From: a virus
Length of the DNA: 42,786 nucleotides
Direction: 5' to 3' (one strand)
IMG/VR virus record: IMGVR_UViG_3300032073_000059
Span: 1 to 42,786 of that record
The translations under genes and the position numbers were made by a program. The notes under the pieces were generated by a model. The model was not told where the DNA came from and did not search any database. It worked only from the letters and a program-made list of their open reading frames with translations. Below, piece by piece: positions 19,411 to 29,187 of the stretch (its first letter is position 1; each line of letters begins with the position of its first letter).

Positions 19411-19761
19411 ATGCAAATAACATTAACTTTTTCAGAAGCACTAAACGTATCACTAGCAATAGGAGATACAGTTCACTACTCAACGGTATCGTTAGGCGGT
19501 GGCTATTCTTTATCTAATAATTTTACACGTCTTGGTGAAGTGGTTGGAATAGAAGGTAAAAAAGTACTTGTAAAAGATGATACAACTCTTTCGCCACCTG
19601 TAATAAATTTAAGTGGTACATATTTTATGTTTACAAAACCTAATAAAGTAAATTTAACTAATTTAACAGGTTATTTTGCTGAAATTAAATTTGTAAATGA
19701 AGATACTGAAAAAGCTGAATTATTTACCGTTGGCTCTGAGGTAGTAGAAAGTAGTAAATAA
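19411..19761 (+). CDS. Small beta-rich protein after 18114 gene
   Basis: A 116-residue protein beginning one base after the upstream stop, so translation is probably coupled. It contains alternating beta strands (VSLAIGDTVHYS, LGEVVGIEGKKVLVKDD) of the sort seen in small SH3-like or OB-like phage structural domains, followed by a more charged C-terminus. I do not recognise a family. Its position between a beta-rich tail protein and the ejection genes suggests a minor virion component. No membrane segment, signal peptide or Cys motif is present. Confidence 0.5.
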   Translation: MQITLTFSEALNVSLAIGDTVHYSTVSLGGGYSLSNNFTRLGEVVGIEGKKVLVKDDTTLSPPVINLSGTYFMFTKPNKVNLTNLTGYFAEIKFVNEDTEKAELFTVGSEVVESSK

Positions 19762-19801
19762 CACATAAAAAGTGTAATTATAAATAAATAAACAATAAAA
19801 C

Positions 19802-20449
19802 ATGGCAATAGGTTTAATTAAAAAACAAATAATACATAGTTCAAGTAAAAAATCATCGCCTTCTAGATTTATGAAAAGCTCAGATCTTGAAGGAAATCTA
19901 ACTGATGCTCAAACTGAGTATAACAAGCAAATGAACCTTTACAAAAACCAGAAATTTACAAATCCTTATGCTAAAAATGTTTTTGAAGGCATGGATAATA
20001 CTATGCAAGATTTAACTATAAATCAAAAGCAAGCTCAATTTCAAGCTCAACAAAATCAACAAAGTCAAGCTAACATATTAAACGCTATGCAGGGAAGTGG
20101 CACTTTTAACGCTGGTAACATACAGGCTTTAGCTAACCAAGCTCAATTAAGCGCACAGAAAGCTAGCGCTTCAATAGGTCAACAAGAAGCAGCAAATAAA
20201 AAAGCAGCGGCGCAAGAAGCTTCTAGACTTCAAACTATGGAGCGTAAAGGTAGATTACAACAACAACAAGGTGCTGCTAGTATTCAACAAATGGAGTCTG
20301 ATAGACAAGCAACAATGCTTGGTATGTCTATGCAGCAGGTTGGTAATGCGCAGCAAGCTATTGCAGCTAGACAACAAATGATTGGTAATATTGTTGGAGG
20401 AGTTGCAAGTGGTATTGGATCTATTTTTGGTGGATTTGTAAACAATTAA
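19802..20449 (+). CDS. Putative small ejection (internal virion) protein
   Basis: A 215-residue protein that is strikingly Gln/Ala-rich from about residue 60 to 180 (KQAQFQAQQNQQSQANIL and similar), predicted to be a long amphipathic helix or coiled coil. It ends in a Gly-rich hydrophobic segment (IGNIVGGVASGIGSIFGG) able to insert in or disturb membranes. This helix-plus-glycine-rich-tail pattern and the position before two large internal proteins match podoviral ejection proteins (the T7 gp14 / P22 gp7 role), which help pass DNA through the envelope. No signal peptide is present, fitting delivery in the virion rather than secretion. Homology was not tested; the role is inferred from composition and context. 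Confidence 0.55.
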   Translation: MAIGLIKKQIIHSSSKKSSPSRFMKSSDLEGNLTDAQTEYNKQMNLYKNQKFTNPYAKNVFEGMDNTMQDLTINQKQAQFQAQQNQQSQANILNAMQGSGTFNAGNIQALANQAQLSAQKASASIGQQEAANKKAAAQEASRLQTMERKGRLQQQQGAASIQQMESDRQATMLGMSMQQVGNAQQAIAARQQMIGNIVGGVASGIGSIFGGFVNN

Positions 20450-20461
20450 TAAAAAAACAAT

Positions 20462-21982
20462 ATGGGAGCAGATAGAACTTTAGTAGCAGCTGCGGGTAAA
20501 ATGGCCCCGCCAAAAGTAGATTATACTAATCTTTTTAAAGGTATAAGTGCTATTGGTACGTTAATAGCTACGAAAACTAATATGGCAAATGAATTACTCG
20601 CTGAAATGCCAGAGAGCATAGATGTATCAGAACTACCTCAAGAAATGAGAGATGCAAACATGGGGTTTTTTGAAACTACCAAACAAGAATATGTTGCGGC
20701 TGTTAAAGCTATGAAGTTTTCAGCGCCTTTTACTAAAAAGTATAGAAATGCTGTTGCTAAAATTAACGAAATAAAAAGTGGTTACGAAAAAATAAAACAA
20801 GATTTAGTTGGATACGCTGAATATAGAACTAAAATTTTTACAGAACATACAACACAGTCAAAGCAAGCTAACGCCACTCAAAAAAATTACTATGCGGATT
20901 TAGTAATACAAGGTGGTGAAATGAATGCTGATGTAGAATTTACACTTGATGGTTTAAAGTTTGGTAGTGAAAAACTTGGCTTAGGCGATTTACCTGAAAT
21001 ATACTCAGCATCTGTTGGTATAAAAGCAGGTGATATGGCAAGAGATATAATGTTTAAGTTTGGTAAAAATTTAAAATTAAGAAATGGCAAATATGATGAA
21101 GTAGAAGTTAGAGATGCTGCAACAAACCTTATAGACACTTTGCATGCTGACGGTGGGTATAGAGCTGTTAAATCTTTGGCTTTTGACGCTAAGTTTGATG
21201 GTAGAAGCTTTATGCAACACTACGGTGATAAGCTAATGCTAGGTGATGATGATATGGGTGGTGATTATTCTGGTTTAAGCGTAAACCAAGCTATTGCAAA
21301 GTGGAAAACAGATAATCCAGGTTATAAAGAAGCTGACGCACAGGCAATGCAAGACAATATGATGGCTGACGCTTGGGACGTAGATCAAAACGAAGTGCTA
21401 ACTAATGAGCTTGTACAGTTTATAGTTGATGGAACTAAAAAGAAATATGACGACACTGTTTATGTTAATCCTTATGAAGAAAAGAATAGCAGAAATTATT
21501 TTATTAACCAGCAATATGTTCCAAAAGAAAACGTAGACAACACAGTCAAATTACTTAATTCAAACCAAGATTATGGTTTAAGTAACGCTTGGGACGGTTC
21601 TTCTCATTATCGTGAAAATGGGGTTTATTATCATAAACCAAAAAACGGCACTGAGTATACTCCTATGAATAAAGATCAACTTGCTGCTAATTTAAGTCTT
21701 ATTGGTGACGATCTTCCAGGACCAAACGTTTATGGTTACGAAAGAGGCAATGTTGCTAAAAAGGAAAAGCAAAATCAAAAATCAAATCAAGATTTAACGT
21801 TTCAAGTATTTGACGAAAGTCAATACGGAGAAATTTTTGATAAAAACAACAAACCAATTAAAGGTAAAATAACTATTTTAGGTGTTAATAACGATGGAAC
21901 TTATAATATAATAACTCAAGACAAAGTTCAGCATAAAAATATAAAGTTACCAGAAAACATGAAGCCAAGTCTATATAAATAA
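20462..21982 (+). CDS. Putative internal virion protein (ejection module)
   Basis: A 506-residue protein in the middle of the ejection cluster. The N-terminal ~150 residues are mostly helical, with a small hydrophobic stretch (FKGISAIGTLIATKTNMANE). The centre is mixed, and the last ~180 residues are polar with many Asn/Asp/Lys. No catalytic motif that I can name. The stop codon overlaps the next start as TAATG (21980-21984), so this protein and the 2401-residue protein are translationally coupled, implying fixed stoichiometry and a shared complex. I read it as a mid-size core/ejection protein comparable in position to T7 gp15 or P22 gp20; sequence similarity to those is not visible. Confidence 0.5.
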   Translation: MGADRTLVAAAGKMAPPKVDYTNLFKGISAIGTLIATKTNMANELLAEMPESIDVSELPQEMRDANMGFFETTKQEYVAAVKAMKFSAPFTKKYRNAVAKINEIKSGYEKIKQDLVGYAEYRTKIFTEHTTQSKQANATQKNYYADLVIQGGEMNADVEFTLDGLKFGSEKLGLGDLPEIYSASVGIKAGDMARDIMFKFGKNLKLRNGKYDEVEVRDAATNLIDTLHADGGYRAVKSLAFDAKFDGRSFMQHYGDKLMLGDDDMGGDYSGLSVNQAIAKWKTDNPGYKEADAQAMQDNMMADAWDVDQNEVLTNELVQFIVDGTKKKYDDTVYVNPYEEKNSRNYFINQQYVPKENVDNTVKLLNSNQDYGLSNAWDGSSHYRENGVYYHKPKNGTEYTPMNKDQLAANLSLIGDDLPGPNVYGYERGNVAKKEKQNQKSNQDLTFQVFDESQYGEIFDKNNKPIKGKITILGVNNDGTYNIITQDKVQHKNIKLPENMKPSLYK

Positions 21983-24900
21983 TGAGTGAATATCAACATA
22001 AAAACGGTTTTAATTATTCTTTAGAAGAAATAGAGTTAGCTGCTAAAATGAAAAACGACACAGTCGAAAACATATTAGCAAATAGTTTTATTGGCGCTGC
22101 TGATACAGACCCTATGCTTGTTGATCCTTATGCAAATGAATCTGAAGCATTTTTAAACATGAAGCAAGAATTACCTTTTGCTTCTGATGCAAATCTTAGA
22201 AATATGGTTTATGGCGTTGGTCAACAACAGCAAAGCGGGCCAGAAGATGTGGGTGATGTTGTAATGGATAAAGTTTCAAAACTTAGTTTAGGTGTACTTA
22301 ATTTTGTTGACGACTTGTACAAGCTTTACGAAACAGGTGAAGGTGGTTTATTATCAGAAGTTATGAGAGAAGGTGTTTTTCAAACTGCTCTTGGATATAG
22401 TGCTGCAGAGCTTAGAAAAAATGGATATGATATACCTGAAGAAGTTTTATTCTTTGACTTAACATCACCGGCAGAAAGAAGAGCTATATACGAAAACCAT
22501 ATGTTAGAAATGGCTAGAGATCCTGAAATGACTTTAGAAATGGCTCAAAAACTTGATCCTACAAATAAAGTTAAATTTGAAGGTATGATTGATTGGTTTA
22601 ACAAGCACACATACTCGTATTATGATGGCGAAGGTGTTCCTGAAGATTATCTTACTTTAACGGCTAAAGCTTCAAAATCAGGAGATCCTTTAGACTATGC
22701 TAAAGCAGTTGACTCTTTTTTAGGTGATGCTTTTCAAGCTTTACCTTCTGTAATGATAAGTAGAGTTAATATTTACGGTGTTCCTGTTGGAGCTGGTTTA
22801 CTTGGCGCTAGTGCTTATATGGAAAATTTTGAAAGAGAACTTTTTAATAGAGGTAATGACCCAGGCGTAAGTAGAAATGATATAGTAAAAAACTCTATAA
22901 TTACAGGTGGTGCTGACATGGCTATGGAAATTGTAGGTGGCGGTATTTTAAATAGACTGTTAAAAGGTGTTAATAAAGAAACCGCTGAAAAACTACTGAC
23001 CGAATTGCCTAAAGTAATGGCAAAACGTATGGGTCTTGGTTATTTATCAGAGTTTACTACTGAAGGTTTGACAGGTGTGTTACAAGAAGGAGCCGATCAA
23101 TATACTTTTGGAGATCAAAAAACAATACAAGATTATTTAAGAACTTTCTTTAAAGATGGTTTTCTTGGTGGATTTTTAGGTGCGGGTATGGTTGCTACTG
23201 CTATTCCTAAGAAAAAAGAAATTTACGGTTACGTTTCTTCAAACAACTACAAACAAGATCAGTTGCAGTTAGAAACTGATATTATTAGATTAAAAACAGA
23301 TATACAGCGTGCAGATCCTGCTGGTAAAGCTGCTTTAGAAACTGAGTTAGAAGCTGTTGAGGCACAAAAGAAGAAAAACGAAGAAAATATGATAAATTTC
23401 TTCGATAGCATGACGGATAAACGAAAGCAAGAGTGGGGCGCAGCTATTGATTTACAACACAAACAGCTTGATATAATAGGCAATGATGACTATAGTACAA
23501 AAACACAAAACGAAGCTAGAAAAAAATTAAAAGAGTCAACTGAAAGTCTTAGTAAGTTTTTTAAAGGTACTGATTTAAAGTACGATCCTGCTATAGAGTC
23601 TTTGATTGGTAGAGCAATGAAGTCGACAGAAAGAATTAAAAAACAAAAAGGTTTTTTTGGATTTAATAAAGATATTTTAAGCGTTGAGTATGTTGATTCT
23701 GAAAGTAGATTAAAAGAAATAGAAAAAAATAACAAAGGATTTAATAGATCAGATGGTATTTTTGTAGAAACTAAAGACGGTAAAAACAAGATATACGTTA
23801 ACATGCAAATTGCAGGTTTAACAGAAGCAACAAACGTAATAGGTCACGAATACTTACACTCTATAGTTTCAAGTAATTTTAAATCAGGTATTGGTAAAGC
23901 TAACCTAAAAGGCTCAATATCTGCTTTTGTAAAATATTTAAATGATATTGGTAACGCAGATCTTGTTGCTGATATAGAAGCAAAACTAGCTACACAGTAT
24001 GACGCTTTAGACGCTAACGGCGATGTTATTAGAGATGCTGACGGTTTAGTTAAAACAAAAAGAGATGGTGATCAAGAAGAATATTTTAATATATTTTCAG
24101 ATCTAATTAAAGAAAACAAAGTTGATAACGTTGTTTCTAAATCTAGTGGATTAACAAACTCTTTTAGAGCATTGCTTAGGGGTTTTGGCTTTAGCAATGT
24201 TGATTTTCAAGATGGAGCTCAAGTATTTGAGTTTTTAGTTGACTATAAAACTAATATGAATAGATCTAGTATATTAGGTAAAATAACATCTAAAGGTATT
24301 GGTAAAACAAAAATTAAAGGATTAGAGCCTAAGCAGGACAAAAGATTTAAAGGAGGTACAGATGCTATTGTAGATGATGCTAGCAAACAGTCTTTGTCTG
24401 ATGTTAGTCAAGACGTTAACGACATAGCAAACATGGGTTGGACAAACAAAACTTGGAAAGAAGGTGGTGGAGACTATGCGGTTAGAGTAATGCAAGAAGA
24501 AAAAATGCTTGACGCTTTAATATACTCTAAATATAAAGCAGATAAAGTTCCAGCAAACTTTGTTAAATTAGTTTATTCTGAGTTAACACCTCATATTAAA
24601 AATTTTAAACCTGACGACAATGATAATTTTTTTGCATGGGTAAACTCTCAAATACAAAACAAAGCTAACGCTGTTTACAATAGAGAGTTTAAAGAAAAGC
24701 CAGATCAAAAAGGCCCAAGCTTAAGCGATAGAACAAAAGAAGGCGCGCCAGTTATTCAACCAGTTGCCGAAGAAACTGAAAGTGATTTTGAAACAGAAAA
24801 CGCTTTAGCTACTGAAATAAGAGAAAGAAAAGGTGAAGTTATTGAAAAAATTGTAGGTAAAAAAGACAGGACAAGAGTTTTAAGAGATTTAAGTGATGTT

Positions 24901-27900
24901 GATTTACAAAACAATGTAGAGATAAATAGTGTTATTTCTACTAAAATTGAAAACTTAATAGAGCAAAACCCAAAAAACTTAGAGCAACAAATAGAAAAAC
25001 TTATAGAAAAAGAGTTTACTAAAATTATTGCTGACGACATGGGTGCAATATCTCAAAACAGTAAAACAAAAGAAGTTACTGTTAGTGAAGAGTATAAAGC
25101 TTTTCACGCTTTAGGTTACAATGATATTGTAAGCGCTTTGTCTGACGATGTTATAAAGAATAATTATAATCAGTTATTTGATATTACAAAGGTTGCTAGA
25201 GAAGCAGATAAAAAAGTAAATCCAATAACAGGTAAAGTTACTTATCCTGGCAAAGGTATATATAAAATAGGAACTAATAAAGCAAAGTGGACTAAATACT
25301 TTACACAAGGCGGTTACACAACTCTTAGAGCAAGAAGAGCTGCATTAGCTAAACTGTTAGCTCAAGCAAAAACTAAACGTGCTTTAGATAACGCTATAAT
25401 AAACAACTCTAACGATATTGATAAAAAAATAGATGCTAAGCTACGTACTTTTGCAAACTCTTTAGATAACCAAAACAATCAAATAAAAAGCTTTGACAAA
25501 GTTAAATACTCTTTAACAAATAAGCAAATGCAAGGTAAAGAGTTTTTAAAAATAATAATGGTGAAAACTGGTGAGCTGTATAGATTAACAAAACCTAATG
25601 GAAAACCTTTATTTCCGTCTAAAGGTCATGCTTTAGAACAAGCTATAAATGATTTCATAAGAAATCTTAATATTCCTGGTTTAAGGCCAATGGTAGAGGT
25701 TGCTACTGAAAAAGATAATATGGCTGATTTACAGTTAGGTCTTTATTTAGGCGATATAAAAGTAGCAGAGTTTGGTGTTGAGATAAAGCTAGGTGAAGGA
25801 GTTCGTTTAACTTCTAATGGAATATCTGGGTATGGAAATATTGATGGCAGCAATATAACTTTTACTCAAAAAAATCCTTACTCAGATGGTAAAAAAGATG
25901 TTTTTGACAGAGTTAAAATAGTTAAAAAAGTAAGAAAAGAAATAACAGCTTATTATAAAGAAGTAAATACTAATATACAAAAATATAATGACGGAGAAAC
26001 TATAAGAGTTGACGAAGGTACAAAGAAAAAACCTAAAATAGTAAGCTATAAAAGAGGTAAAAAACCTAAATTACCTTTAGTAAAAAACGCTAATGATATA
26101 CAGCCTTATTTTGCACACAAAATAGCTTTAGACAAAGGGCTTGGTGTTGCGGTACAAAACAAAAGCAAAATAGAAGTTGACTTAGGACTTTTAGTTGAAA
26201 TGGGTTATTCAGGTAAGAAGCACCCTTCTAGTTATATTGAATTTTTAGGTAGTTTTTTTGCTATAGGTAAAGATAAATACTTTAATGGTGACGTGCCAAG
26301 TTTAGCTGGTATAGCTGAGGTTATTGTTTTAATGTCATCTTCAGGTGGTTTAAAAGCAACAAAAAAAGGCCCAATGAGTGTTGATTACGGTGTAAAAATG
26401 ATTAAAGTTGCTCCTAGAATAATGCCTACTCCAAAAGAAATAACGTCAAAATCAAAAGGATCTTTTGTAGATGGTGATTATGTAAAAGGTTTAATGAATA
26501 AAAATTATAAACAACCAAAGTATTCTAAAAACCAGATGGAGAACATACCTTTAAACAAGGCTGTTAAGTTTTCTAGATCAACAAATAATCCTACAAAAGG
26601 TATTACTGTTTTAGATTTTGATGACACATTGGCAACAAGTAAATCTTTAGTTAGATACACTAGGCCAAACGGAACTGAAGGTACATTAACACCAGAGCAG
26701 TATGCTAGTAGTTATGAAGGCATGCTGGATCTTGGTTACGTATTTGATTTTTCAGAGTTTAACAAAGTTGTTGACGGTAAAATAGCTCCATTATTTCAAA
26801 AAGCATTAAAGCTACAAGGTAAATTTGGTCCTAAAAATATGTTTGTATTAACAGCTAGACCACCACAATCTCAAAAAGCTATATTTGATTTTTTAAAAGC
26901 TAATGGTTTAAATATACCAATTGATAATATAACTGGTTTAGGTAACTCTACATCTGAAGCAAAAGCTCTTTGGGTGGCTGGTAAAGTTGGTGAAGGTTTT
27001 AATGATTTTTATTTTGCTGATGACGCTTTACAAAACACACAAGCGGTTAAAAACATGCTAGATCAATTTGATGTTAAATCAAAAGTACAGCAAGCAAGAG
27101 TTAAATTTAGTAATTCTTTAGATCCTGATTTTAATAAAATAATAGAAGAAGTAACTGGCATAGAAGCAGAAAAAAGATTTTCGGCTACTAAAGCTAGAAA
27201 GCGTGGTGCTAGCAAAGGTAAGTTTAGATTTTTTATACCACCATCACACGAAGACTTTGTAGGATTACTATATAACTTCATGGGTAAAGGTAGGCAAGGT
27301 GATGGTCATAGAGACTTTTTAGAAAAAGCTTTAGTTAAGCCTTTAAACAGAGGTTACAGAGAAATAGACATTGCTAAACAAGCTATAGCAAATGATTATA
27401 AGTCTTTAAACAAAGAATTTTCTGATGTTAAAAAAAGATTTACAAAGAAAACTCCTGATGGTGATTATAATGTTGAAGAAGCTATAAGGGTATATCTTTG
27501 GGATAAACATGGGCATACAATACCAGGTATGTCTGCAAAAGATCAGGCTAAATTAGTAGAGTTTGTTAAGCAAGATACTGATTTAAAAAATTATGCTGAA
27601 AATTTAAATCTTATTTCAAGACTAGAAAAATATGTTCCTCCTACAGACGGTTGGGATGCTGGTAATATAAGAATAGACTTATTAGATGCTACTGGTAGAG
27701 TTGGTAGAGCAGAGTATTTTACTGAGTTTCAGGAAAATGCTGATATAATGTTTTCTGAAGAAAACTTAAATAAAATAGAAGCTGGCTATGGTAAAGGTGT
27801 AAGAGAGGCTTTAGAAGATATGCTTCATAGAATTAAAACAGGTGTTAATAGACCAAAAGGACAAAGTGGTACTGTAAATAAGTTTATGAACTATTTAAAT

Positions 27901-29187
27901 GGCTCTGTAGGGTCTGTTATGTTTTTTAACGTTAGATCTGCCTTGTTACAGCAAATGTCTATTGTAAACTATATAAACTTTGCTGACAATAATATAGTAG
28001 CAGCTTCGTTAGCATTTGCAAACCAACCACAGTATTGGGAAGACTTTGCTTTTATATTTAACTCAGACATGTTAAAACAAAGACGTGGTGGTATACAAAC
28101 AGACATTAACGGTGCAGAGCTTGCTCAAACAGTTGCAAAGTCAACAAATCCTATGCAAACTGTTATTTCTAGGTTGTTACAGCTAGGTTTTTTACCAACA
28201 CAAATTGGTGATAACATTGCAATTGCAACAGGTGGTGCTACGTATTATAGAAATAGAATAAAAAAATATATTAAAGAAGGTATGTCTCAAAAAGAAGCAG
28301 AGACAAAAGCTTTTAGTGATTTTCAAGAAATAACACAGTCAACACAGCAGTCTGCAAGGCCTGATATGACATCTAAACAACAAGCTAGCTGGATAGGTAA
28401 AGTGATATTAAACTTTCAAAACGTTACATCACAGTACAATAGATTAATGAAAAAGGCTGGTTCAGATTTAAAAAACAGAAGAATAACGCCACCTAACGGT
28501 AATCAAGTACAAAGTGATATGTCTAATCTGTCTAAAATATTATATTATGGCGCTGTTCAAAACGTAGTGTTTTATAGCTTACAAACTGCCTTGTTTGCAG
28601 TAATGTTTGATGACGAAGAAGATGATGAAAGCGATGCTTTAAAAAATAAAAGAGAAAGAGTTATTCAAGGTACTATTGACTCTATATTAAGAGGATCTGG
28701 TATATATGGCGCTGCATTGTCTACTTTAAAAAATATGGTTATTAAGTTTCAAGAGCAAAGAGAAAAAGGCTACAATAAAGACGAAAGTGCTGTAATAATG
28801 GAGGCTTTAAACTTTTCACCAGTTGTAGGTATTAAAGCTAGAAAAATAGTTAATGCTGAAAAAACTCTTAATTACAACTCAAAGGTAATTCCTGAAATGG
28901 AGCTGCTTGATATTGATAATCCAATTTGGTCAGCAACAACTAACTATATAGAAGCAACAACAAACGCGCCTACAAATAGAATGTACACAAAAACTCTTAA
29001 TGTAAGAAATGCTATGGATAGTCAATATACAGCTTTTCAAAGATTAATGTTTTTAAGTGGTTATACTACTTGGAGTTTAGATCTTGGTGATACTGAAAAA
29101 ATGAAAGATATTAAGCAAAAAGTAAAACAAAAAACTAAAAACCAAAAGAAAAAGAAAAATAAATCATTAATATATCCTACTTTATGA
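21982..29187 (+). CDS. Giant polyvalent ejection protein (peptidase, nuclease, HAD)
   Basis: A 2401-residue protein, probably packaged and injected with DNA. In order: a helical N-terminus with a Gly-rich hydrophobic patch near 394-408; a zinc-metallopeptidase motif HEYLH (H622, E623, H626) with a downstream EEYFNIFSD that may give the third ligand; a helical/charged section; a PD-(D/E)XK-like nuclease signature (E1219, D1249, then E1267-I-K1269); a HAD phosphatase-like domain (DFDDT with D1545/D1547/T1549, then VLTARPP, a Lys in SEAKALW, and FADDALQN); and a large C-terminal region, about 1740-2220, with amphipathic and hydrophobic helices (LYYGAVQNVVFYSLQTALFA). This mix matches phage 'large polyvalent proteins'. 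Stop and next start overlap (ATGA). Motif reading is by eye; the role in entry is inferred. Confidence 0.75.
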   Translation: MSEYQHKNGFNYSLEEIELAAKMKNDTVENILANSFIGAADTDPMLVDPYANESEAFLNMKQELPFASDANLRNMVYGVGQQQQSGPEDVGDVVMDKVSKLSLGVLNFVDDLYKLYETGEGGLLSEVMREGVFQTALGYSAAELRKNGYDIPEEVLFFDLTSPAERRAIYENHMLEMARDPEMTLEMAQKLDPTNKVKFEGMIDWFNKHTYSYYDGEGVPEDYLTLTAKASKSGDPLDYAKAVDSFLGDAFQALPSVMISRVNIYGVPVGAGLLGASAYMENFERELFNRGNDPGVSRNDIVKNSIITGGADMAMEIVGGGILNRLLKGVNKETAEKLLTELPKVMAKRMGLGYLSEFTTEGLTGVLQEGADQYTFGDQKTIQDYLRTFFKDGFLGGFLGAGMVATAIPKKKEIYGYVSSNNYKQDQLQLETDIIRLKTDIQRADPAGKAALETELEAVEAQKKKNEENMINFFDSMTDKRKQEWGAAIDLQHKQLDIIGNDDYSTKTQNEARKKLKESTESLSKFFKGTDLKYDPAIESLIGRAMKSTERIKKQKGFFGFNKDILSVEYVDSESRLKEIEKNNKGFNRSDGIFVETKDGKNKIYVNMQIAGLTEATNVIGHEYLHSIVSSNFKSGIGKANLKGSISAFVKYLNDIGNADLVADIEAKLATQYDALDANGDVIRDADGLVKTKRDGDQEEYFNIFSDLIKENKVDNVVSKSSGLTNSFRALLRGFGFSNVDFQDGAQVFEFLVDYKTNMNRSSILGKITSKGIGKTKIKGLEPKQDKRFKGGTDAIVDDASKQSLSDVSQDVNDIANMGWTNKTWKEGGGDYAVRVMQEEKMLDALIYSKYKADKVPANFVKLVYSELTPHIKNFKPDDNDNFFAWVNSQIQNKANAVYNREFKEKPDQKGPSLSDRTKEGAPVIQPVAEETESDFETENALATEIRERKGEVIEKIVGKKDRTRVLRDLSDVDLQNNVEINSVISTKIENLIEQNPKNLEQQIEKLIEKEFTKIIADDMGAISQNSKTKEVTVSEEYKAFHALGYNDIVSALSDDVIKNNYNQLFDITKVAREADKKVNPITGKVTYPGKGIYKIGTNKAKWTKYFTQGGYTTLRARRAALAKLLAQAKTKRALDNAIINNSNDIDKKIDAKLRTFANSLDNQNNQIKSFDKVKYSLTNKQMQGKEFLKIIMVKTGELYRLTKPNGKPLFPSKGHALEQAINDFIRNLNIPGLRPMVEVATEKDNMADLQLGLYLGDIKVAEFGVEIKLGEGVRLTSNGISGYGNIDGSNITFTQKNPYSDGKKDVFDRVKIVKKVRKEITAYYKEVNTNIQKYNDGETIRVDEGTKKKPKIVSYKRGKKPKLPLVKNANDIQPYFAHKIALDKGLGVAVQNKSKIEVDLGLLVEMGYSGKKHPSSYIEFLGSFFAIGKDKYFNGDVPSLAGIAEVIVLMSSSGGLKATKKGPMSVDYGVKMIKVAPRIMPTPKEITSKSKGSFVDGDYVKGLMNKNYKQPKYSKNQMENIPLNKAVKFSRSTNNPTKGITVLDFDDTLATSKSLVRYTRPNGTEGTLTPEQYASSYEGMLDLGYVFDFSEFNKVVDGKIAPLFQKALKLQGKFGPKNMFVLTARPPQSQKAIFDFLKANGLNIPIDNITGLGNSTSEAKALWVAGKVGEGFNDFYFADDALQNTQAVKNMLDQFDVKSKVQQARVKFSNSLDPDFNKIIEEVTGIEAEKRFSATKARKRGASKGKFRFFIPPSHEDFVGLLYNFMGKGRQGDGHRDFLEKALVKPLNRGYREIDIAKQAIANDYKSLNKEFSDVKKRFTKKTPDGDYNVEEAIRVYLWDKHGHTIPGMSAKDQAKLVEFVKQDTDLKNYAENLNLISRLEKYVPPTDGWDAGNIRIDLLDATGRVGRAEYFTEFQENADIMFSEENLNKIEAGYGKGVREALEDMLHRIKTGVNRPKGQSGTVNKFMNYLNGSVGSVMFFNVRSALLQQMSIVNYINFADNNIVAASLAFANQPQYWEDFAFIFNSDMLKQRRGGIQTDINGAELAQTVAKSTNPMQTVISRLLQLGFLPTQIGDNIAIATGGATYYRNRIKKYIKEGMSQKEAETKAFSDFQEITQSTQQSARPDMTSKQQASWIGKVILNFQNVTSQYNRLMKKAGSDLKNRRITPPNGNQVQSDMSNLSKILYYGAVQNVVFYSLQTALFAVMFDDEEDDESDALKNKRERVIQGTIDSILRGSGIYGAALSTLKNMVIKFQEQREKGYNKDESAVIMEALNFSPVVGIKARKIVNAEKTLNYNSKVIPEMELLDIDNPIWSATTNYIEATTNAPTNRMYTKTLNVRNAMDSQYTAFQRLMFLSGYTTWSLDLGDTEKMKDIKQKVKQKTKNQKKKKNKSLIYPTL

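Noticed and set aside
19762-19801. Possible small hairpin (ACAC/GTGT) before the gene at 19802
   Set aside because: Only four base pairs with an A-rich loop and no U-run; too weak to call a terminator or regulatory structure.
26614-26628. DFDDT motif as a possible virion RNA polymerase catalytic loop (crAss-like giant proteins carry one)
   Set aside because: The following VLTARPP, SEAKALW and FADDALQN elements fit a HAD phosphatase; the DxDGD-type polymerase motif is absent.
19802-29187. Ejection-region genes as a tape-measure protein of a long-tailed phage
   Set aside because: The P22 gp10-like nozzle gene, the absence of recognisable tail-tube, sheath or baseplate genes, and the polyvalent catalytic signatures favour a short-tailed particle with ejection proteins.
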